Position numbers and translations under genes: made by a program
The notes under the pieces: model-generated
The model's database searches: none
What the model was told of the DNA's origin: nothing
What the model saw: only the letters and a program-made list of their open reading frames with translations
Part shown: positions 53,493 to 61,947 of the stretch, piece after piece
Layout of the letters: the number at the start of each line of letters is the position of its first letter
Position numbering within the stretch: position 1 is the stretch's first letter
NCBI RefSeq assembly: GCF_022678645.1
Contig: NZ_JALBWV010000006.1
Span: forward strand, 1 to 64,000
DNA length: 64,000 nt
DNA from: Saccharopolyspora soli
GTDB lineage: Bacteria > Actinomycetota > Actinomycetes > Mycobacteriales > Pseudonocardiaceae
Direction of reading: 5' to 3'

Positions 53493-53728
53493 GTTCATGA
53501 TCGGGGTGCGCCGGGGCACCGCCACGAGTTGGCCGCACCGGTCGCATCGCCCGGTGCACTGCCCGCCACCTGCGCAATCCCGGCTCCGCGAGCCCTGATC
53601 GGCGGCGGAGCCGACCGCCCACCCCCGGTGACTTGCGGGTATATCTGGGACTACCGTGCCTTGCTGGGGCGGGGAGATCTCGATTCGGTCCGGCAGGGCC
53701 CGACTCGATTGTTGGAGGGACGGCAACG

Positions 53729-55312
53729 GTGACCGGACAGTACGAAGAGTCCGAAGCGCGGCGCGAGACCGGAGCTGCCGCGGCGCAGGCCGATGGTGCG
53801 CTCGCCGAGCCCCAAGCCACGGGCAACGGCGCGGCGCCGACTTCGGAAGGGCAGTACGTCGAGCCGGAGACGTCGCCGGGGCAACCGCATCCGGCCACCG
53901 AGCACCCGACACCGTCGTATGTGGACCCATCGCAGGTCGAGCAGTCAGGTCCGCATTCCGGGCCATATCCGATCGGCGCCCCGCCGCAACCGTATTACCC
54001 GGGCGGCGCACCGACCGGCGCCGCGGCGCCACCCCAGTACGTCGACCCGAGCCAGTCCGGTCCGCAGCAGTTTCCAGCGGCGCCGTACTACGGCGATGCG
54101 ACGGCATCCGGCCCGCACCACCAACCGAACGTTTCGGGGCCGCACTCGGTACCTGGGGCGCAGTCGGGGCCCTACTCGGTTTCCGGTGGACCGTCCGGAC
54201 CGTTCCCACCAGCTTCCGGTGGGCCGTCCGGACCGTACTCGACAGGCGACCAACCCTTCCCAGGGCAGCCGTACGGACAGCAGAACCAGCAGGGCGTGCC
54301 GCAACCCGGCCCGCAGCAGTCGTTTTCGTCATATCCCCAGGCTGCTCCATCCGCAGGCAGTGGGGATCGGCCATTCGGCCAGGACCTCTCGTCCGCTCAG
54401 CTACTCCGGCAGACCAAAAGGTCACCCCAATCGGGTTGGCGCAAGGCCGTCTACGTGGCCAGTGGCAAGACGGTGAACTTCGGCGAAGGACCGGCCGACC
54501 GGCGGCGCCGCGAGCTGATCACCAGGGTCAACCAACCGCTGCAGGGCTGCTACAAGATCGCGATGCTGAGTCTCAAGGGCGGGGTCGGCAAGACCACGAC
54601 CACCGCGACGCTCGGCTCCACCTTCTCCTCGCTGCGTGGCGATCGGGTAATCGCCGTCGACGCGAACCCCGACCGCGGCACGCTGAGCCAGAAGATCCCG
54701 CTGGAGACCACCGCGACGGTCCGCCACCTGCTGCGGGACGCGCACCGGATCCGCAAGTACAGCGACGTCCGCGCATACACCTCGCAGGGGCCGAGTCGAC
54801 TGGAGATCCTCGCCAGCGAGCAGGACCCAGCCGTTTCCGAGGCGTTCAGCGAGGACGACTACCGACGCACCGTCACGCTGCTGGAGCACTTCTACAACGT
54901 GGTGCTGACCGACTGCGGCACCGGTCTGATGCACTCCGCGATGAAGGGCGTGCTGGACCTGGCCGACTCGCTGGTCATCGTCTCGTCCAGCTCGATCGAC
55001 GGCGCGCGCAGCGCTTCGGCCACATTGGACTGGCTGGATGCGCACGGGTACGGCGATCTGGTGGCCCGGTCCGTCGCGGTGATCAACTCGGTGCGCCCGG
55101 CCTCCGGCAAGGTCGACGTGGACAAGTTGGCGGCGCACTTCGCGGCGCGCTGCCGCGCGGTGTCGAAGATCCCGTTCGACCCGCACCTGGAGGAGGGTGC
55201 CGAAGTGGAACTGGACCGGCTCGACGCGCCGACCCGGATGGCGCTGTTGGAACTGGCCGCGATCGTGGCCGACGACTTCCCGCACGCGCCCGGCCGCAAT
55301 CGGCACTCCTGA
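53729..55312 (+). CDS. ParA/MinD-like ATPase with Pro/Gln-rich N-terminus (EspI-like, Rv0530-like)
   Basis: A 527-residue protein from GTG 53729 (GGAGGG eight bases upstream). Residues 1-230 are disordered, rich in Pro, Gln, Gly and Ser with repeated YVDPSQ and SGPYS/SGPHS units. The C-terminal half is a deviant Walker ATPase: LSLKGGVGKTTTTATLGS, VIAVDANPDRGTLSQKI and VVLTDCGTGLMHSAM. The layout matches the ESX-associated EspI proteins. No ESX core gene (EccC and so on) is visible in the window, though an orphan type VII-like cluster lies 2.5 kb downstream. Confidence 0.85.
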   Translation: MTGQYEESEARRETGAAAAQADGALAEPQATGNGAAPTSEGQYVEPETSPGQPHPATEHPTPSYVDPSQVEQSGPHSGPYPIGAPPQPYYPGGAPTGAAAPPQYVDPSQSGPQQFPAAPYYGDATASGPHHQPNVSGPHSVPGAQSGPYSVSGGPSGPFPPASGGPSGPYSTGDQPFPGQPYGQQNQQGVPQPGPQQSFSSYPQAAPSAGSGDRPFGQDLSSAQLLRQTKRSPQSGWRKAVYVASGKTVNFGEGPADRRRRELITRVNQPLQGCYKIAMLSLKGGVGKTTTTATLGSTFSSLRGDRVIAVDANPDRGTLSQKIPLETTATVRHLLRDAHRIRKYSDVRAYTSQGPSRLEILASEQDPAVSEAFSEDDYRRTVTLLEHFYNVVLTDCGTGLMHSAMKGVLDLADSLVIVSSSSIDGARSASATLDWLDAHGYGDLVARSVAVINSVRPASGKVDVDKLAAHFAARCRAVSKIPFDPHLEEGAEVELDRLDAPTRMALLELAAIVADDFPHAPGRNRHS

Positions 55313-55349
55313 CGCCGGTGTGGGCGGCTCGCGCCCACACCGCCGGAGT

Positions 55350-55541
55350 TCAGTCCTCTTCCCCCGGGTGCGGCTTGCGCTTCTGCTCGTCGAGCCGACG
55401 CAGGAAATCGGGATCGTCATCCGGCGCGATCGGCGCCTGCCGGGGACGCCGCCGCGCCGCCCCGGTCGGGTCGGGGCCGAACGCCTTCCACATCAGCACG
55501 ACGATGGTGAGCGCACCGATCGCTGCCAGCACATAGACCAT
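55350..55541 (-). CDS. 63-residue membrane protein
   Basis: ATG at 55541 has GGAGG eight bases upstream, which decides the start over a much longer frame to 55769. One N-terminal membrane segment (VYVLAAIGALTIVVLMW) is followed by a basic, Pro-rich cytoplasmic tail (RRRPRQAPIAPDDDPDFLRRLDEQKRK). No family recognised; convergent with the ParA-like gene. Confidence 0.75.
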   Translation of the reverse strand: MVYVLAAIGALTIVVLMWKAFGPDPTGAARRRPRQAPIAPDDDPDFLRRLDEQKRKPHPGEED

Positions 55542-55782
55542 CGTGGCCACCTCCAACTGTCCCGCTTCGAGATTAGCCAATCCCAGCTGCGGTTGTCGTC
55601 GTCGTAGGTGGCACGGTGGCACGGCGGATCCAGGTGGCGCCTCGCTGGTGGGCGAGGAACCACCTCGATCGGCGGTCGTCGGCGGACCGCCAGCGATCTT
55701 CAGATCTTCGTCAGGGGCGCTCCAGCGGTTGTGGGCATCCCCATTCGGTCCCAGGTGGGCGGCGCGCACGCCGCTGACTCGG

Positions 55783-55900
55783 ACCTTCGCGGATTCTCAG
55801 GCGTCGTCTCGCTGGTGCAGGGCCCCCCGCGTGGTGACGGTGATTCCTGGGGCGAGGCGGCGTCTGAGGTTCCGCTATCGGCACGCTGTGCGAGCCGATC
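55783..55900 (-). repeat. Intergenic structured repeat, copy R6
   Basis: On the plus strand the arms are CTCAGGCGTCGTCTCG (55796-55811) and CGAGGCGGCGTCTGAG (55853-55868), a 16-bp stem with three G-T pairs; on the minus strand it reads TAGCGGAACCTCAG at the left. The inner loop differs completely from R3-R5, and the 3' hairpin is not recognised. It is downstream of bldC on the same strand. Apart from it, 55542-55936 holds no gene. Confidence 0.75.
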
Positions 55901-55936
55901 TGAGCATCCTTTTCAGCGAATGCGGGTGGCCTTCCG

Positions 55937-56161
55937 TCAGGCCGACCGGTTGACGTCGTTGGTCAGTTCGGCGAGCAGGGTGCGGACCTCGGACTCGCGG
56001 AAGCGGCGGTGGCCTCCGGGGGTTCGGATGGAGCCGATCCGGCCAGCGGTCGCCCACCGCGTCACGGTCTTGGGATCGACCCGGAAGAGCGCCGCGACCT
56101 CACCGGGGGTGAGGAGCTGCTCCTGACCGTTCTGGCGAGGCTGCTGGGTCGTCGCGGTCAC
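55937..56161 (-). CDS. bldC: Developmental regulator BldC
   Basis: A 74-residue MerR-like winged-HTH DNA-binding protein. LLTPGEVAALFRVDPKTVTRWATAGRIGSIRTPGGHRRFRESEVRTLL is very close to the Streptomyces BldC that delays the onset of development. The GTG at 56161 has GGAGG six bases upstream. A palindrome GGTCAC-ag-GTGACC overlaps the start region. The divergent DUF4229 gene starts about 200 bases away. Confidence 0.93.
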   Translation of the reverse strand: MTATTQQPRQNGQEQLLTPGEVAALFRVDPKTVTRWATAGRIGSIRTPGGHRRFRESEVRTLLAELTNDVNRSA

Positions 56162-56169
56162 AGGTGACC
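56156..56169. promoter_or_regulatory. Palindrome over the bldC start codon
   Basis: GGTCAC-AG-GTGACC, a perfect six-base inverted repeat covering the GTG start and the first leader bases, partly overlapping the ribosome site. A dimeric protein bound here could block bldC expression. The centre is too short for a good RNA hairpin. Confidence 0.35.
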
Positions 56170-56357
56170 TCCACGTTGCGAGAAATGGTTATTCGGGCAT
56201 TCCGGTCGCATCCTGGCACCTGGATGGTCAGGTACTCGAACATTTGGGTTTAGGTAAAGGGAAGGTAAGGGACGAAAACGGCGCTTCGGGCGAGGTCGCA
56301 AGCCGTGCCCGCAGGCGCCCGGCCAGGCGCTCATCCGGTTGCTCTACCCTGGATGAC

Positions 56358-56669
56358 GTGCAGGAACAGCGAGACGCCGAAACTCCGGGCCAAGGTTCGA
56401 AGTCGAACCTCGCGCGGGACATCGCGCTCTACACCGTCCTCCGGCTGGGGATGGTGGCGGCGGTCACCGCGGTGTTGATGCAGGTGGCGCCCGTGCTGGT
56501 CGCGTTGGCGGTGTCGCTCGTGGTGGTGATGCCGTTGTCGATGCTGGTGTTCGTCGGACCGCGCCGCAGGGTCGCCGCCGGGATGGCGGAGCGCGCGGCT
56601 GAGCGCCGGGCCCGTCGCGAAGAGCTCCGCGCGCAGCTGCGCGGCGAGCGAACCCCGGACGTGCAGTGA
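56358..56669 (+). CDS. DUF4229 small membrane protein
   Basis: A 103-residue protein from GTG 56358, with TACCCT (56345-56350) seven bases upstream and no ribosome site, so probably leaderless. The polar head ([20 protein letters not shown]) precedes two hydrophobic segments ([19 protein letters not shown] and [21 protein letters not shown]) and a basic/acidic coiled tail [21 protein letters not shown]4229 proteins of this size accompany men genes in actinobacteria. The stop overlaps the next gene. Confidence 0.8.
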   Translation: MQEQRDAETPGQGSKSNLARDIALYTVLRLGMVAAVTAVLMQVAPVLVALAVSLVVVMPLSMLVFVGPRRRVAAGMAERAAERRARREELRAQLRGERTPDVQ

Positions 56670-57763
56670 TCGAAAGCATCGATCGTTCCTGCGCACGAAC
56701 CCGAGGCTGGACCAGTGAGGCGGTTCGCGTCATCGAAGCCGACGCGAACCGGAGTGCGGACACCCACCTGTTGCGATACCCGTTGCCCGCGGAGTGGGGA
56801 ATTGATCTTTATCTCAAGGATGAGTCAACACATCCGACTGGCTCGCTCAAGCACCGGCTGGCCCGATCGCTGTTCCTGTACGCGATCTGCAATGGTTGGG
56901 TGACGGAAAACACATCGGTCATCGAGGCGTCGTCGGGTTCCACCGCGGTCTCCGAGGCCTACTTCGCGCGTCTGCTGGGCCTGCCGTTCATCGCCGTGAT
57001 GCCGCGCTCCACGAGCCGCGAGAAAGTGTCGCTGATCGAGTGGCAGGGCGGTCGCTGCCACTTCGTGGACGAACCAGGTGCGATCTACCGCGAGTCCCGT
57101 CGGCTGGCCGCTGAACTCGACGGTCACTTCATGGACCAGTTCACCCACGCCGAGCGGGCCACCGACTGGCGGGGCAACAACAACATCGCCGAATCGATCT
57201 TCGAGCAGCTGGCGCTGGAACCGCACGCCGAGCCCACCTGGGTCGTCGTCGGCGCGGGCACCGGCGGTACCTGCGCGACGATCGGGCGCTACCTGCGCTA
57301 CCGGCGGCACAACACGAAGCTGGCCGTCGTCGACCCGGAGCACTCGGTGTTCTTCGACGCGTGGCGGGACGGTGACCCGGCCCGCACCAGCGACTCGGGT
57401 TCGCTGATCGAGGGCATCGGGCGGCCGCGGGTGGAACCGTCGTTCATCGGGCATGCGATCGACCGGATGATCAAGGTGCCGGATGCGGCGTCGATCGCCA
57501 CCATCCGCTGCGTCGAGCAGGTGCTGGGGCGGCGCGTCGGCGGATCCACCGGCACCAACCTGTGGGGCGTGTTCGCGCTGGTGTCGGAGCTGGTCGAGCA
57601 GGGCCGCACCGGCAGCATCGTGACGTTGCTCTGCGACGGCGGGGAGCGCTACACGCACACCTACTACGACGACGAGTGGGTCGCGGAGCGCGGCCTGGAT
57701 CTGAGCCCGCCACGCGCGGTCCTGGACCACTTCCACGCCACCGGCGAGTTCCGGGCAAACTGA
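56666..57763 (+). CDS. PLP-dependent cysteine desulfhydrase (Cds1-like)
   Basis: A 365-residue fold-type II PLP enzyme of the cysteine synthase superfamily. The PLP lysine is Lys62 in the highly conserved [34 protein letters not shown] and the phosphate loop [12 protein letters not shown] follow, and [14 protein letters not shown] is diagnostic of the Cds1 (Rv3684) type, which releases sulfide from cysteine. GTG start overlaps the DUF4229 stop (GTGA). Sulfide production is known for the family; here it is inferred. Confidence 0.88.
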   Translation: MIESIDRSCARTRGWTSEAVRVIEADANRSADTHLLRYPLPAEWGIDLYLKDESTHPTGSLKHRLARSLFLYAICNGWVTENTSVIEASSGSTAVSEAYFARLLGLPFIAVMPRSTSREKVSLIEWQGGRCHFVDEPGAIYRESRRLAAELDGHFMDQFTHAERATDWRGNNNIAESIFEQLALEPHAEPTWVVVGAGTGGTCATIGRYLRYRRHNTKLAVVDPEHSVFFDAWRDGDPARTSDSGSLIEGIGRPRVEPSFIGHAIDRMIKVPDAASIATIRCVEQVLGRRVGGSTGTNLWGVFALVSELVEQGRTGSIVTLLCDGGERYTHTYYDDEWVAERGLDLSPPRAVLDHFHATGEFRAN

Positions 57764-57790
57764 GCGCCATAGCCCGCACGGGAGGTTGGT

Positions 57791-58363
57791 TTGTCGGTGA
57801 GGCGTTGGGGTTTGCTGTCTGCGGTCGCGCTGCTCGGGATGGCATCCGGGTGCACACCGGGCGAGCAGGCCCCGCCAGCCGCCGCGCCGACGACGCAGCC
57901 CACCACCACCGAGGAGTCCGCGACGGAATCAGCGGCGCCGTCGATCAGCCGGAACGTACCGCTGGAACAGCGGAAACGTCTCGCCGAACTGCCCGCCGAC
58001 CAGGTTTGCGGGCTGGTCGACCTGGACGAGTTGGGCGCCTTGGCCTTCCCGGTGCGCAGCGGTGAACCGCAGGAGGTCGGCTTCGACCCACCGGTGCGCG
58101 GCTGCCGCTTCCAGGCCCGCACGGGCGGACGGTCCGTGCTGATCGGCGCCCAACCGGAGGGATTCGCGACGCTCGGCCGCGACGAGGTGCAGTTGGGTGC
58201 CGTTCGTGGCACCCAGACCATGCACGCGAGCGACTGCACCGTGTTCGCCGGTGTGTCGGGTGCGACGCTGCAAGTCTCCGTGACGGCGGGCGAAGCGGAC
58301 ACCGACCAGTGCGAGAAAGCCCAACTCATCACGCAGTACGTGCTCGCCGCCGTCGTGGTTTGA
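57791..58363 (+). CDS. DUF3558 lipoprotein
   Basis: A 190-residue lipoprotein from TTG 57791 (GGAGG six bases upstream). The signal ends MASGC (Cys21), followed by a Thr/Pro/Ala-rich linker to about residue 55. The DUF3558 domain has two conserved disulfide-type cysteines (VCGLVDLDELG and RGCRFQAR; later SDCTVFAG and DQCEKA). Such lipoproteins often sit beside actinobacterial type VII substrate genes, as here. Function unknown. Confidence 0.85.
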   Translation: MSVRRWGLLSAVALLGMASGCTPGEQAPPAAAPTTQPTTTEESATESAAPSISRNVPLEQRKRLAELPADQVCGLVDLDELGALAFPVRSGEPQEVGFDPPVRGCRFQARTGGRSVLIGAQPEGFATLGRDEVQLGAVRGTQTMHASDCTVFAGVSGATLQVSVTAGEADTDQCEKAQLITQYVLAAVVV

Positions 58364-58469
58364 TCCGCTCAGCGTCGAAATGGGTCAAGACGGGCCTTTC
58401 CGGCACGTTCGGTCACAAAACGAGAACGGTCCGCGCATTCGGTGAACCGGAGTAATCGCCGTGCAGTCG

Positions 58470-58501
58470 AATCCCCCGTGGAAACGGCGAATCGGGGGAT
58501 T
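58470..58501 (+). promoter_or_regulatory. Hairpin sequestering the ribosome site of the T7SS-like gene
   Basis: AATCCCCCG (58470-58478) pairs perfectly with CGGGGGATT (58493-58501) around a 14-base loop. The right arm contains GGGGG, the only plausible Shine-Dalgarno element, eight bases before the ATG at 58507. Folding would hide the ribosome site, so translation may be conditional. Confidence 0.5.
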
Positions 58502-58506
58502 GATTG

Positions 58507-58836
58507 ATGGCCGACAATTTGCGCGCGATTCCGGACGAGCTGAAGGGCTTCGGGGGCTTGTTGGAACGCAACGCCGGATATTTCAAGAAGATCGACCAGT
58601 GGGCGGAGAGCACCGCGTCCGACACCAGCGGTTTCACCGGCCTGATGATGGTGCTCATCCCCGTGGTGGAGATGGTGACCGCGCTCTACGGCGAAACCCT
58701 GGAATGGGCCAACTCGGCTTTGCTGAAGGTCAAGGAGGACCTCGCCGAAACGGCGGCGGACTACGAGGAAACCCAGCAGAAGGTCGCCGCTTTATTCAAG
58801 AAGATCCAGGACGACCTGGACCAGATCAAGGCGTGA
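58507..58836 (+). CDS. Type VII secretion target, EspC-like (WXG100-related)
   Basis: A 109-residue helical-hairpin protein starting MADNLRAIPDELKGFGGLL. The middle GFTGLMMVLIPVVEMVTAL is unusually hydrophobic for a WXG100 protein. The C-terminal helix LLKVKEDLAETAADYEETQQKVAALF carries Tyr-x-x-x-(Gln/Glu) features of a YxxxD/E-type secretion signal (DYEETQQ). The similarity is to ESX EspC/DUF2580-like substrates; no signal peptide is present. Followed after 13 bases by the next gene. Confidence 0.7.
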   Translation: MADNLRAIPDELKGFGGLLERNAGYFKKIDQWAESTASDTSGFTGLMMVLIPVVEMVTALYGETLEWANSALLKVKEDLAETAADYEETQQKVAALFKKIQDDLDQIKA

Positions 58837-58849
58837 GGGGGGCAGCGCC

Positions 58850-59821
58850 ATGGCTTCGTACGAAGACGCCGAAGACCCGTTGGCCGTGCTCGAAGCGGAC
58901 CCGAGCAAGAGCAACGCCGAATCCCTGCAGCAGGCGATCGAGGACGCTGGCTGGCAGGTGCAGGCGGTCAACTGGGTCTACGAGCAGGTCACCGGCCAAA
59001 ACCTGATCGAGCAGCTGATCTCGCCGATCACCGGGGACTTCTCCAAGATCGAGACCAACGCCGAGGCATGGGGGCAGGTCGGCGACGCCCTGCGGGCGAT
59101 CCGCAAGAACCTCAACCAGGGCATCAGCGACCTCCGGGAGTCCTGGGAGGGCTCCACCGCGGTCGCGTTCGAGACGTTGTTGGTGAGCACCTGGACCGTC
59201 GCGCTCGAAGGCGACGCCATGCTGGCCCAACTGGTCGGCAAGGGCTTCCAGAAGGCCGCCGACATGTCGCGGAAGATGACCGACAAGGCCCTGGAGCTGA
59301 TCAAGAAGCTGGTCGACCGGCTCATCGAAACCGCGGCCACCGGCTGGATCCCGGTGGCGGGCTGGGCCAACGTCGTCCGCAACGTCGAGAAGTGCGTCGA
59401 GATCGTGCTGGCGGTTCTGGAGCTCTTCGAGGCGCTGCAGCAGATGTACGAATCGGTTGTGCAGCTGGTGGAGTCCATCAAGAACGCGGGCACCAACCTG
59501 GCGAAGATCAAGGACGCCAACAGCCTGGGCGACGTGGTGAACGTCGGCCTCCAGGCCAAGGACGACTTCACCGCGGTCAAGGATTCCGCCACCGGCGTCA
59601 AGGATTCCGCGACCGGTGTCAAGGACGCGGCCACCGGCGTCAAGAGCGCGGCGACCGGCGGCTCCGGTGGCTCGGGTTCTGGCGGTTCGGATTCGGGTTC
59701 CGGTGGGTCGGGTTCCGGCTCGGGCTCGGGATCGGGTGGCTCCGGCTCGGGATCGGATGGTTCGGGATCATCGAGCGGCAGCAACTCCGGCTACCAGACC
59801 CTGTCCTCCGGCAGCCTGTGA
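58850..59821 (+). CDS. WXG100-like protein with VKDSATG repeats and Gly/Ser tail
   Basis: A 323-residue protein. Residues about 30-130 form a helical hairpin with the WxG element ESWEGSTAVAF near residue 100. A long helical region with hydrophobic stretches follows (about 130-225, TAATGWIPVAGWANVVRNVEKCVEIVLAVLELF). Four imperfect heptads VKDSATG, VKDSATG, VKDAATG, VKSAATG (about 243-270) precede a ~55-residue tail of Gly and Ser only. The shape suggests a type VII substrate with a flexible tail; enzymatic motifs are not visible. Confidence 0.7.
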   Translation: MASYEDAEDPLAVLEADPSKSNAESLQQAIEDAGWQVQAVNWVYEQVTGQNLIEQLISPITGDFSKIETNAEAWGQVGDALRAIRKNLNQGISDLRESWEGSTAVAFETLLVSTWTVALEGDAMLAQLVGKGFQKAADMSRKMTDKALELIKKLVDRLIETAATGWIPVAGWANVVRNVEKCVEIVLAVLELFEALQQMYESVVQLVESIKNAGTNLAKIKDANSLGDVVNVGLQAKDDFTAVKDSATGVKDSATGVKDAATGVKSAATGGSGGSGSGGSDSGSGGSGSGSGSGSGGSGSGSDGSGSSSGSNSGYQTLSSGSL

Positions 59822-59843
59822 TCGGCCGGGAAGGAGACGCGAC

Positions 59844-60272
59844 GTGAGTGAAGACTGGAAGACCCCCGAGATCCGCGCCGCCGAGGAGCTGATGGAAGAA
59901 CGCATGCGCCAGGCCGAGGAAGCGCTGGAGAAGGTCACTCGGTTCGAAGCCGAGTTGCCCGAGATCAAGCTCACCGACGACAAGATCGAGGAGATCGAGC
60001 AGCTCATCCGGTCGGGTCAGGCGCCCGCGGAGATCGCCGCGCTGCAGGAACGCATCGACGCTGGCGAGTTCAGCTGGCGCGACATCGCCGACGGCAGCGC
60101 GCTGCGCGATGAGTCGGTGCAGGCCGCGTTCTCGGCCAGCGTGCAGAACATGCAGCATGCCAAGGAATTGCTGGACGCGGGCTACGACGCGGCAACGGTC
60201 ATCAACAACGACCCGAACCGCCCCGCCCAGGACAGCTACGATGACGAACCGCCGGACTCGTTCCTGCGGTGA
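59844..60272 (+). CDS. Coiled-coil acidic protein of the T7SS-like cluster
   Basis: A 142-residue protein (GTG 59844, AAGGAG seven bases upstream). The N-terminal third is a charged helix (AAEELMEERMRQAEEALEKVTRFEAEL); the remainder has regular helices and ends in a disordered acidic tail SYDDEPPDSFLR. No cysteine or membrane segment. It may be a chaperone or partner of the adjacent WXG100-like proteins; no family is recognised. Confidence 0.65.
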   Translation: MSEDWKTPEIRAAEELMEERMRQAEEALEKVTRFEAELPEIKLTDDKIEEIEQLIRSGQAPAEIAALQERIDAGEFSWRDIADGSALRDESVQAAFSASVQNMQHAKELLDAGYDAATVINNDPNRPAQDSYDDEPPDSFLR

Positions 60273-60285
60273 GAGGTGATCGAGG

Positions 60286-60762
60286 ATGAACCGCAAGACG
60301 CTGATCGGTCTCACGATCGGTTGGGCGGTGCTCGTCGGCCTGGTCGCGGCCGTTTTCCTGGGCATGGCGATATTCAGCGGGACCTCGTTGGCGAAGGCCA
60401 GCACCGCCTCCGGTTCGTCCGGACCGGTCTACCGCTGGGACGGCAAGCCGATGCTGATCACCAGTTCGCAGCCGGGCAAGTCCGCGGTCTGCAAGGTCGT
60501 TCCGGACAACGGCGAACCGCGTGACGTGAACAGCTACCGGGCCGAGGGGCGGCGCTACGTGGACCCCGTCACCCCGTGGTTCTCCGGCTCGGCCTCGGTG
60601 ACCTGCACCACCCCGGTGGTGATCAGGACTGGCGCGACCCTGTCGATGTACGAACTGGCGACGAAGAACCGCATCGTGCAGATCGGCGCCGCAGTCATCG
60701 CCGTCGCGCCGTTCCTCGCGGTGACCGTCTTCGGTCTCGGGACGCGCAAGACCCGGGTCTGA
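60286..60762 (+). CDS. Two-pass membrane protein of the T7SS-like cluster
   Basis: A 158-residue protein with an N-terminal membrane segment (IGLTIGWAVLVGLVAAVFLGMAIFSG), an outside domain of ~85 residues containing two cysteines (AVCKVV and VTCTTP, possibly a disulfide) and a second segment (IGAAVIAVAPFLAVTVFGLG) near the C-terminus. Last gene of the cluster, convergent with menA. Function unknown. Confidence 0.7.
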   Translation: MNRKTLIGLTIGWAVLVGLVAAVFLGMAIFSGTSLAKASTASGSSGPVYRWDGKPMLITSSQPGKSAVCKVVPDNGEPRDVNSYRAEGRRYVDPVTPWFSGSASVTCTTPVVIRTGATLSMYELATKNRIVQIGAAVIAVAPFLAVTVFGLGTRKTRV

Positions 60763-60805
60763 CCGTGCGAGCAGGCCTCCGTCACGCAGCGGGGCCTGCT
60801 CGGCG

Positions 60806-61678
60806 TCAGCCGAAGGTCAGGGCGAGACCGGTGATGATCGACCAGGCCAACATGGCGAAGCCGGTATCGCGCAGCGCCGGGATCAGCGCGCGCCCCTGCG
60901 CGCCGCTCGCCACCGCGCGCAACGGGACGATGAGCAACGGCAGCGCGAGGAAACCGAGCAGCGCCCAGGAGTTCCGCAGCCCGATCAGGACCGTGATCAG
61001 GAACGGGATGAGCGTCAGGGCGATGTAGAGGGTGCGGGTGTCGCGGTCGCCGAGCAGCACTGCCAGGGTGCGCTTGCCGGTTTCGCGGTCGGACGGGATG
61101 TCGCGGAGGTTGTTGGCGACCAGGACCGCGCTGGACAGCGACCCGATCCCCACCGCTGCGCCGACGCCGAAACCGGAAAGCGTGTCGGCCTGCACGTACA
61201 TGGTGCCCAGCACCGCGATCAGGCCGAAGAAGACGAAGACGGCGACCTCGCCCAGGCCCGCGTAGCCGTAGGGGCGAGAGCCACCGGTGTAGTACCAGGC
61301 TCCGGCGATGCAGAGCGCGCCGACGACCACCAGCCACCAATGTCCACTGAGGACGGTCACGCCCAGGCCCGCGATCGCGGCGAGTCCGAAGCAGGTCCAG
61401 GCCGCTGTGCGCACCGCGGCTGGCCGAGCCGAACCCGAGCCGACGAGCCGGAACGGGCCGACCCGGTGGTCGTCGGTGCCGCGGATGCCGTCGGAGTAGT
61501 CGTTGGCGAAATTGACCCCGATGATCAACAGCAGCGAAACGGCCAGGGCGAGTACCGCGGTCAAGGGGTCGAACCCGTCCACCCCTGCCGCCGCGCCGGT
61601 TCCGGCGAGTACCGGCGCGATCGCGTTCGGAAACGTCCGAATGCGCGCACCTTCGATCCATTGAGCGACAGTCGCCAT
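60806..61678 (-). CDS. menA: 1,4-dihydroxy-2-naphthoate octaprenyltransferase MenA
   Basis: Prenylates DHNA to demethylmenaquinone in the membrane. The 290-residue polytopic protein has the UbiA-type Asp motif FANDYSDGIRGTD and the second one NNLRDIPSDRETGKRT, both needed for Mg-diphosphate binding, and about eight hydrophobic segments. The N-terminus RTFPNAIAPVLAGTG is typical. ATG 61678 is chosen; ATG 61687 three codons earlier is possible. In M. tuberculosis this is Rv0534c. Confidence 0.94.
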   Translation of the reverse strand: MATVAQWIEGARIRTFPNAIAPVLAGTGAAAGVDGFDPLTAVLALAVSLLLIIGVNFANDYSDGIRGTDDHRVGPFRLVGSGSARPAAVRTAAWTCFGLAAIAGLGVTVLSGHWWLVVVGALCIAGAWYYTGGSRPYGYAGLGEVAVFVFFGLIAVLGTMYVQADTLSGFGVGAAVGIGSLSSAVLVANNLRDIPSDRETGKRTLAVLLGDRDTRTLYIALTLIPFLITVLIGLRNSWALLGFLALPLLIVPLRAVASGAQGRALIPALRDTGFAMLAWSIITGLALTFG

Positions 61679-61769
61679 GTGAGTCATCTTCGCGCACGGG
61701 CACGGGCAGTCGGCGAGAGCCTCCCCGCAGCGGTCCGGAGAGTGCGCGGATCGGCTCGCATGACGTACG

Positions 61770-61835
61770 TCTCAACGCCACGTCGGGGTCGTCGCGAGAA
61801 AACCTCTGAGAATCCCGTGGCGCCGCTTGGTGGAA
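61770..61835 (+). repeat. Partial copy R7 of the structured repeat
   Basis: Right half only: CGCCACGTCGGGGTCGTCGC, the right arm CGAGAAAACCTCTGAG (61795-61810) and AATCCCGTGGCGCCGCTT. No matching left arm is present. It lies between the start of menA and the end of menE. Confidence 0.6.
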
Positions 61836-61947
61836 ACGCAGCCGTGCGGCGGTTACGTCGGGGTTGCGCTCGCGCCTTGTGACCGCGTGATTGCCTCCGA
61901 CGTCGCCGCCTTGCCGCGAATGCGGTGCTGAGCAGGCTGGATTGGAC

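Noticed and set aside
52383-54425. 680-codon minus-strand frame across resB, ccsA and the ParA-like gene
   Set aside because: Spans three plus-strand genes with clear motifs and is low complexity (Arg/Ala/Pro), typical of antisense frames in high-GC DNA.
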